Assembly (NCBI RefSeq): GCF_023053635.1
Contig: NC_086178.1
Location: forward strand, 48,196,726-48,260,725
Reading direction: 5' to 3'
DNA length: 64,000 bases
From: Elgaria multicarinata webbii
Lineage: Eukaryota > Chordata > Lepidosauria > Squamata > Anguidae
Part shown: piece after piece, positions 57,134-64,000 of the stretch
Layout of the letters: each line of letters opens with the position of its first letter
Numbering within the stretch: position 1 is the first letter of the stretch
Translations under genes and position numbers: made by a program
The notes under the pieces: model-generated
The model's input: the letters and a program-made list of their open reading frames with translations, nothing else
Databases searched by the model: none
What the model was told of the DNA's origin: nothing

Positions 57134-57272
57134 TAGCCCAGCCTTCCCCCAACATGCTGTCTTTCAGTTATTTTGGACTACAATGCCCATAATCCTCAGC
57201 CAGCATGCCCGATGGTCAGGTATGGTGGTAGTTGGAGTCTAAAACATCTGAAGGGCACTAGATTGGGATAGC
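57134..57272. repeat. Palindromic MITE-like element
   Basis: Left CCCAGCCTTCCCCCAACATG and TTTGGACTACAATGCCCATA; right GGTGGTAGTTGGAGTCTAAA and GGGCACTAGATTGGG; imperfect inverted halves. Directly left of a LINE tail. Confidence 0.7.
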
Positions 57273-57277
57273 ATTTG

Positions 57278-58930
57278 GGTCTCTTATTTATTTATTTGAT
57301 TTATATCCCACCTTTCTGCAAAAAAAATGGCACTCAAGGCGGCTTACAAAACAATTCAAATTAGATTAACACATTAAAATGCAATATAAACACAATAATT
57401 GCAGAATAAAATCAGCACCCAGTGCAACGGACCAACTTACAGGTCAAAGGCCTACTTGCATAAAGTGGTCTTTGCCTGCTGTTGAAAGGATAGCCTCCCT
57501 GGGGAGGGAGTTCACAGCCTGGAAGCAGCCATTGAAAATGCCCTCTCTTCCATCACCACCAAACACGCTTCTGACGGTGGTGGTCTCTAAAGAAGGGCCT
57601 CTTCAGAAAATCTTAAGGACCAGGCAGGCTTGTAGGGGAGAAGGTGATCCATCAGACAGTCTGGTCCCAAGCCATATAGGGCTTTATAAGGCATAAGCAG
57701 CACTTTGAATTCCGCCTGGTAACAGGCTGGTAGCCAGTGAAGCTGCTGTAATAAGGGAGTCACATGCTCCCTGTAACAGGTTCTGATCAAGAGTCTGGCC
57801 ACAGCATTCTGCACCAGTTGAAGTTTCTGAACAGTTTTCAAAGGCGCGTAGAGCGTGTTACAGTAGTCCAAATGGGATATAACTAAGGCACGTGTGACCA
57901 TGGTCAGATTAGACTGAACATAGTTGGTACACTAGCCTCAGCTGTGCAAACACACTCCTGGCCACTGCCCAAACTTGGGCATCCAGGTTCAGAGCTGAGT
58001 CCAGAAGTACACCCAAACTGAGAGCCTGAGTCTTCAGGGGGAATGTAACCCCATCCAGCACAGGTTGAATCCCTGTTCCCTGATCTGCTTTTCAATTTAG
58101 AACCAGAACAGCTTCCTTGAATTTAGATGGAAAGGAGAGATAGAGTTTGGTGTCATCAGCATACAAATCTCAAAACTCAGGACAATCTTTCCCAGCTTTT
58201 TCAAGTATATGTGAATAGCATGGGGGATAAGATGGAACCCAGAAGGTCACCATAGCCCAACGGCCTCTGCATTGAACAGAATCCCACAGCATCACCTTCT
58301 GAGAGTTCCCTTCCAAGAAGCACCAGAGCCACCGTATGACAGTGCCTCCCAATCCTGTCTCAGACGGATGCCCCAGAAGGGATACCATGGTTGATGTTAC
58401 TGAAAGCCCACGAAAGCTTCTTCAGACCTAACAGGGACACATTCATCCTGTCCAGTGGGGGATCTACACTGCTGCTTTAAAGCACTTTATAACAGTTTTG
58501 ACATCTGTTGGGGCCCAGGACACACTGCATATACAGTTTTCAAAACGTTTTCAAAGTGCTTTAAAGCGCTTTAAAAGCAGTAGTGTAGATCCCCCCTCAC
58601 ATAGATCATCCACCAAGGCAACCAAAGCAGTCTCTGTCCCATAACCAAGCCTGAAGCCAGATTGAAATGGATCTACATAAACTGTCTCATCCAGAAATCC
58701 CTGAAGCACCACATGCTCCAGCACTTTGCCCAAGAATGGAATACTGGAGACCTGTTGGAAATTATCCAACATAGTGGGAGTTTTTTTTAAAAAAACAACA
58801 AAAGTCTTGCCACTGCCTCCTTTAGGGAAGATTGAATCATACTTTGCAGCAAAGAGGTGTTCACTACTACTCTTACCCATTAAGCCAGTACTCCCCTGGT
58901 TGCTTTTATAAGCCAGGAAGGGCAAGGGTC
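57278..58930 (-). mobile_element. L2-type LINE, ORF2 3' half, with a nested MITE
   Basis: On the minus strand: FQSGFRLGYGTETALVALVD (58551-58940), then a decayed reverse transcriptase, then HLDYCNTLYAPLKTVQKLQL and LHWLPACYQAEFKVLLMPYK (57587-57901), and a 3' UTR starting ATTTATTTATTTGATTTATA. Several shifts and stops. A MITE sits at 58457-58595. Confidence 0.85.
58457..58595. mobile_element. Palindromic MITE inserted into a LINE
   Basis: GGGGGATCTACACTGCTGCT at the left and AGCAGTAGTGTAGATCCCCC at the right are inverted ends, with TTTAAAGCACTTTATAACAG mirrored by AAGTGCTTTAAAGCGC. The centre holds GTTGGGGCCCAGGACACA. About 139 bp, no coding. Confidence 0.85.
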
Positions 58931-59721
58931 CAACACACAAGTGTTAGGCCTCCCTTCTTCAAGGATCCTCTCCATATCATCCCCAATGCCCACCATCATC
59001 CCCAGGGGGCTTTACTGTTGCAGGTATGGAGGACTCCCCTCCTAACCTGTAACAACAACAGATCCCCTCTGGGGGAGAGTATGGTTGTTGGGGATGATGG
59101 GTGTTGAAGTGGGGGGATTTTCTGCTATTCAACTGAAGTATGAAGCTGTAGTTTTCTCTTAACTCTTTCTATTCTCTAAATGCCAACATTAGTCCATCAC
59201 TCTCTAAACAACGACAGCACCACTCAGTCTAAAGCAAAGGCTTATTGCTATGGAGAAGACAATGCTGCCCTCTCTGATGGGCCGCAATGCATGCAGCAGG
59301 ACTCCCCACTTCCCATTACAGCTATGCAGAAAATGGTAGGTCCCACACAAAGTGGCTGCCAAGCTGCAAAACTCCGAATCCAAAGCTTGCACAGCCCTAC
59401 GGCTTAGAATTGTCATAGCCATTTAGTGTCATTATCCGGGATTCCCCTCCCTTGTGCTGCTTGTTAGCACTAACTGGTGGGGCTGCTGGATAATTTGGAG
59501 ACACGGTTTGCTCCATAGGTCATGAGCTCAGGAACAGCTGATTTAGTAGCTAGCTGATTTGATACAGCAGGAAGAAGAGTAGAGCATTGCAGAAACAGTA
59601 AAGAATTGTTTCTAGTGCAGCATGCAAGAGTTCATGAGCTGTTCTAAGAGGAAGTGGGGTGGCAGTGCAGGGAAGGGTGAGACCTTGAAAACCAGTGTTA
59701 GGTTTTTTAATAAACTAGGGA

Positions 59722-59822
59722 CACAATCTTATGCATTTTTACACAGAAAAACTCCTACAGGCCTTGGCTGGGAAATGCTGAGAGTTGTAGGACTTTTTCT
59801 GTCTTGTCATGCGTAGGTTTGT
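59722..59822. repeat. Class 2 palindrome with class 1 ends, full copy
   Basis: ACAATCTTATGCATTTTTAC, then ACAGAAAAACTCCTACAGGC, TTGGCTGGGAAATGCTGAGA, GTTGTAGGACTTTTTCTGT and GTCATGCGTAGGTTTGTG. The outer and inner blocks are both mirrored. Confidence 0.75.
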
Positions 59823-61342
59823 GACTTAAGTTGTTTTTTGTATTGTTGACTGTTACTCAGATTGTATTGCTGAGCATTATTCAAATTAGGGATCAGTGCT
59901 ATAGGGGAATGGCAAAGTACATCTAGGTGGTTCTAGTGCGGTGTGTGTGGTCTGCATAGCTAGCTTCCGGCAGTGAACACAAGGGTGTTTCACAAGCAGT
60001 GCTTGTATTTTGGGGGGAGGATGGGGGGCTTTTGTACTGTGTTGTGTGCGATAGCATCAAGCTTGAAGGACAGAAAGCTTTTGCATGGCCATTCTCATAG
60101 GGTGAAGTTTGGCATATGCAGCTTCTCCCACTACTGACACTTTGAAACAGATGGCATCTTTTGCAAACTTTCACCAGCTAGAAAGGTATGGCAGGCATAC
60201 AATCCAGCCTCACAAGCCTACTAGGAAGAACGGGAACAGTATACAAAACTGCAGCAGTGACCACAACTGTTGAAGTGTGTATATGCTTCCTGCCCACCTC
60301 TTGTTTGTGGTGGAAACGAGAATGGAGACTTTTTACCACATGGGTCACATGTGTGTATACTTTACTTGTTCTGTACCTTAAAGCTAACAGCCTTCACATG
60401 ACTTATATTTTCTGGCTGAAGTTCACCACAGTCCTCTAGATTTTCAACAAAGCCCCTGCTTGGTAAAGAAATGGTGTTCACTGGGCTAAACACATCCTTT
60501 TTGCATTTGGCTAACCTCCGAAAGCAGCCTCCAATTGCTTTTATACCTCAAAGGCCCTTTACATTCTTTTTCAGTGGCTTTTCTCTCCTGCCTTGTGCTA
60601 GTGCTGCCACCGTCTCTTTATGCCATGGGATTACTACTGTTTTTCCAGATTCTTTGGGCAATTCCTGTTGTTTGAGAAAATGGAACAGAGTTCTGAGTGC
60701 CTCAACTGGAATCACTATACCTCTTAAGTGGTTAAAACACATTTTGTTAACCAATTCCTAAACTATTTCTTTTTCCTTCAACTTATGCCCATGTCCTTTC
60801 CTAAGACCAGTGCAGTTCCTGCCCACTAAATGGTGAGGAGTATGCATGAGAAAATATGGCCATAAAAATGAGCTGGAGGCAAGTAAGGAGCTGAATGACA
60901 GCTCCAGCTTCTCTGCTGTAAACTCAGCTCTGTCAGATCTTTTTTCCCCCTTTCCTCCTTCCTTTGCCACAACTAAGGGTCAAACACTACATTAATTATG
61001 TGAAGGCATTAATTGGCACCACTAATAGGAGCTTCCCTTGAAATACAAATTGCAAGCTCTGAGTTGGGGAGGGAAAGAATTTAACTCTTTCCCTTCCAAT
61101 GTATGCTCCTGAGGCTGCTCAACCTTAAAGTCAGGTCTAGTCTGGCCCTCATCCCCTTTCCACCTTCCTCATCCTTCCTCTCTATTCTTAGGTCTCTCCA
61201 TTGGTCTTTCCCAGCCTCTCCATTGGTCTTTCCCAGCTTTGCTTATCCTTGGCCACTTGCTCCCTTAACCCCTCCTTCCCTTCCTTGTCCACTAATTTCT
61301 CTGCTCCTTTATCTCAGGCTTCTACTTCCTTGCCACTCTCTT

Positions 61343-61715
61343 AGGGTGGCCATAAGGCCTTCATTACAGAGGACAGCCCTCTCTTTGAAGGGCAGCCCAG
61401 TCCAAGTCCAATCTGAAGGATAAAGAACCATAAGGAGGGAGAGCAGCAGGGGCCTTGAAGTTTTCCATCAACAGTGAACACCTGGACACCAGGTTCAGCA
61501 GGCACACAGGTCAACTGGTCACAGCCTTTTAATTTCCACAATGGTGGATTGTATTGTATTGCTAATTAAATTATAGCACCCCAAATGTGCATCTACACAT
61601 ATAAAAGAGCATATGCACATATTATGCAAACCTGTGTCTTCTGTCCTTTTTTTTTTTTGGTGGCTGGGAGAGGGATGCATTTCTTCCTTTTTTGTGAGGC
61701 ACACATGGCCACCCT
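61343..61715. mobile_element. Non-autonomous hAT-like element
   Basis: The ends AGGGTGGCCAT and ATGGCCACCCT are exact inverted repeats. The flanks ACTCTCTT (61335-61342) and ACTCTCTC (61716-61723) match at seven of eight bases, fitting an 8-bp hAT duplication. 373 bp, no transposase. Confidence 0.75.
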
Positions 61716-63723
61716 ACTCTCTCTTCAGTCTTACTCAGTTTGTTACTTGGAACAAAGGAATGTGTGTTGTAAATGTGTTTTGGGTAAGGGAGTCTGTGTG
61801 TTGTGATGTCACTAAGGCCAGCAATCCTACAGCAATTGCTTGAGGGAATGGTTATTCTTCACCATGAGTGAAACGAAGCCTTTTGATTATCTGGTAGCCA
61901 ATATAGTAAGAAAGTTAAGTGGCCTTCACAAAGTAATTTTCAATCATATGTTTACTGAATGTCTTACTTAAAATAGATCTCCTGTCAAATAAATTCGAAT
62001 TTATTAATTTCTAATACCTTTAGATCACTAGAGACTGTACAGTGTTAAAGGATAGCAATATAACTGATCCCCAAAGCCGTTCTCTGCCTGGAGATATATT
62101 TTTGGTGATTGATATGAGATTCCTGCTAAGTGCAGAAATTTGCCAAAAACTGACTTGTAATAAAACATTGCCCTCTGGAGACCAAAAATAGATGTTTTTA
62201 ATTTAGATTTTGAACATTCATGTTATTGCTGGTGGGACATTTTGAATGTGCATTTTTATCCATATATAATTAAATTGATTTAACCTCAGTGTCTGTATGT
62301 GTTCTTAGCCCAGTTTCTCTCTTTCAAACATCCCAGGATCCTTTCAGTGGCAAAGGGGTACTGCAAGAGTGAAAAGTAAGAGAAATGGGCTGAGGTAGGC
62401 GTGTGTATTCTACTGAGTTCATTCGAATCTTTCCCAATAATAAACTCCTAATTCTTGCAGAATATTATTGGAGGGCAAGAAAAGCCCCCCAAAAGATGGT
62501 TGTGCATGTGTACTTCCCTCATGTCACAGCAAAATATCCTGGGCCATAGAGCAGTATGCAACAGCTAGCATGGAGATGTGCATGTTAGAAAATAGTGTTG
62601 TTGGAAGGAGAAAGGGAGCACCGTCTGCTTCCTTTCTGCCAACACAGGAAACAGCTGGGAAGAACAATTCCGGTGAGGTCCTCTCACCTGCTGGACAACA
62701 GCTTTCTGGTGAAGAGGGGTTGCTCCTGGAATACCAATAGGATCTCAAGGAAAGGCGGAATTAAACTCCAAGGATATTTCCCATTCTTTTCCCCCACCCA
62801 AAGCATATTTTATGTGGTGAAAGGGGGGTGCTCCTTTAGCAATGAAAGGATCATGAGGGAAAGGATGAATTGGGTGAAAAAATGTATACATTTACACCAC
62901 AACTGTTCTGTTGTCCATATTATTATGTAAAAGGTGCATATATACATTGGTGAATGAAACAATTGGTTGATTGTGCCAGTTCCTCCTGTGGCGAGTAATA
63001 CTTTTGACAACTGAAGTCAAACTCTTAATAGGCATTTGAGAGTGAAACAGCATATCATGGTGGAGACATACAAACCTAACTGTATTTCTGGGTCTCTAGA
63101 AAGATCCTTCTAGACTAGAAGCATATGACATAGACAACACATCGTTTTTTAGTTCTACTATGGAACAGTTCCTTTCCTATTGATGTTTCCAACTGAGTCA
63201 GATGTAGCCCACTGGAATAGTTCTTCCTTAAAGTAATCACGCAAAGCTGCAATCCTAAAGAACGTCCTGAAGATAAACTCCATTTCACTCGTTCAAACTA
63301 ATTATATGCAGGCTGAGGGAATTACAACTGTGGTGATGATGATGATAATAAATAAAATAGTAATAATATAAATATAAGCAATAATGAAGCTAATACAGTA
63401 ATTGAAGACCTTTTCACCATGATCAAAATGTGCCCCAACCCAGTTTTATATTTTGTAGGATATGCTGGTTGATCCCATAATGATAGTGTAATATTCCCCA
63501 CACTTGCAATAGATTGGCAGCAGAGAATAGCTGTGCTTTAGCACAGAAGAGGGGAGCACAAATTCTCCTAACTCTTAGGAAGCACCCATAATAGGTACAA
63601 TTTGAACAAGGAAACTGCAATCAGTGGAGAAGCATCAGGTGTTCTCAGTTTCACATTGCTTTAACTCATGGATGTGGAACCTCTGGCCCATGGAGTGTCT
63701 TGGGTACCTCCAATGGGTGGGGC

Positions 63724-63758
63724 TTGTTATCTCTGATCTCTCAGATCAGAGATAACAA
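63724..63758. repeat. Perfect 16-bp hairpin with a 3-base loop
   Basis: TTGTTATCTCTGATCT and its exact reverse complement are separated by CTC. No element ends were seen near it. Confidence 0.9.
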
Positions 63759-64000
63759 CAATGCAGGTGACAAATGGACAGTTCTGGGAGGAGCACCTGT
63801 TCTTCCCAGCACCAGCAGAGTTGTTTCATGCGGTATGTGACTTGGCCAACACTGGGAGGAGCAGCCACTCTGTCTACCATCAACTGAGTTCTTCTGTTTG
63901 ATGTGCGCTGGTGGACAAGGTGATATCAGCGGGTGTGACTGGTATCACTGGGATACAAGGGGCTATTCAGCCCCGCCCCACCTCAAATTGGTTTGGCACT

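Larger units (their letters stand above)
53106..64000. other. Region right of NRROS, no host gene recognised
   Basis: In human the next genes are CEP19 and PIGX. I looked for their proteins in the frames here and found none. Named repeats are listed separately; 53106-53990, 54371-55659, 55910-57133, 59110-59720, 59823-61342 and 61716-64000 otherwise show nothing I can name. A C/T-rich tract lies near 61140-61340. Confidence 0.55.

Noticed and set aside
53106-64000. CEP19 or PIGX exons expected from human gene order
   Set aside because: No frame here matched what I know of either protein; they may lie further right.

Overview
The window is vertebrate nuclear DNA, most likely from a squamate reptile (a lizard). 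The evidence is five intron-containing vertebrate genes in the order known from human 3q29, set among abundant CR1 and L2-type LINE tails, tRNA- and MIR-like SINEs and short palindromic DNA elements of the kind common in squamate genomes. The species cannot be named from the sequence alone.

Layout. About 0.8-5.3 kb: 5' half of RNF168 on the minus strand (three coding exons, plus an inferred non-coding first exon in a CpG-rich promoter; its later exons lie left of the window). About 9.1-10.4 kb: SMCO1 on the minus strand, two coding exons. About 10.5-22 kb: a repeat-rich gap holding two L2-type LINEs with reverse transcriptase, a solo LTR inside a SINE, and several DNA-transposon relics. About 22.1-27.4 kb: WDR53 on the minus strand. 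About 27.4-33 kb: FBXO45 on the plus strand, divergent from WDR53 across one CpG-rich promoter. About 33-47.6 kb: gap with a triplicated 70-180 bp unit, a hAT-type element and LINE fragments. About 47.6-53.1 kb: NRROS on the plus strand, with two tandem arrays in its coding intron. About 53.1-64 kb: gap with LINE and DNA-element relics and no exon I can recognise.

The genes are not an operon and do not form one pathway. RNF168 is a chromatin ubiquitin ligase of the DNA damage response. FBXO45 is the substrate adaptor of a MYCBP2/SKP1 ligase. WDR53 is a WD40 protein, probably a CUL4-DDB1 substrate receptor. SMCO1 is a little-studied coiled-coil protein. NRROS is a leucine-rich-repeat membrane protein that tethers latent TGF-beta1 in myeloid cells. 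All reading frames look functional, and splice phases agree at every junction that can be checked.

I see no undescribed gene system. The best leads are structural: a 71-bp identical copy inserted 2.2 kb from its twin; a three-copy direct repeat between FBXO45 and NRROS; two unrelated tandem arrays in one NRROS intron; a decayed second copy of the WDR53/FBXO45 promoter inside WDR53; an inverted duplicate of SMCO1 3'-flanking sequence; and palindromic element families that share their ends but differ in their middles.
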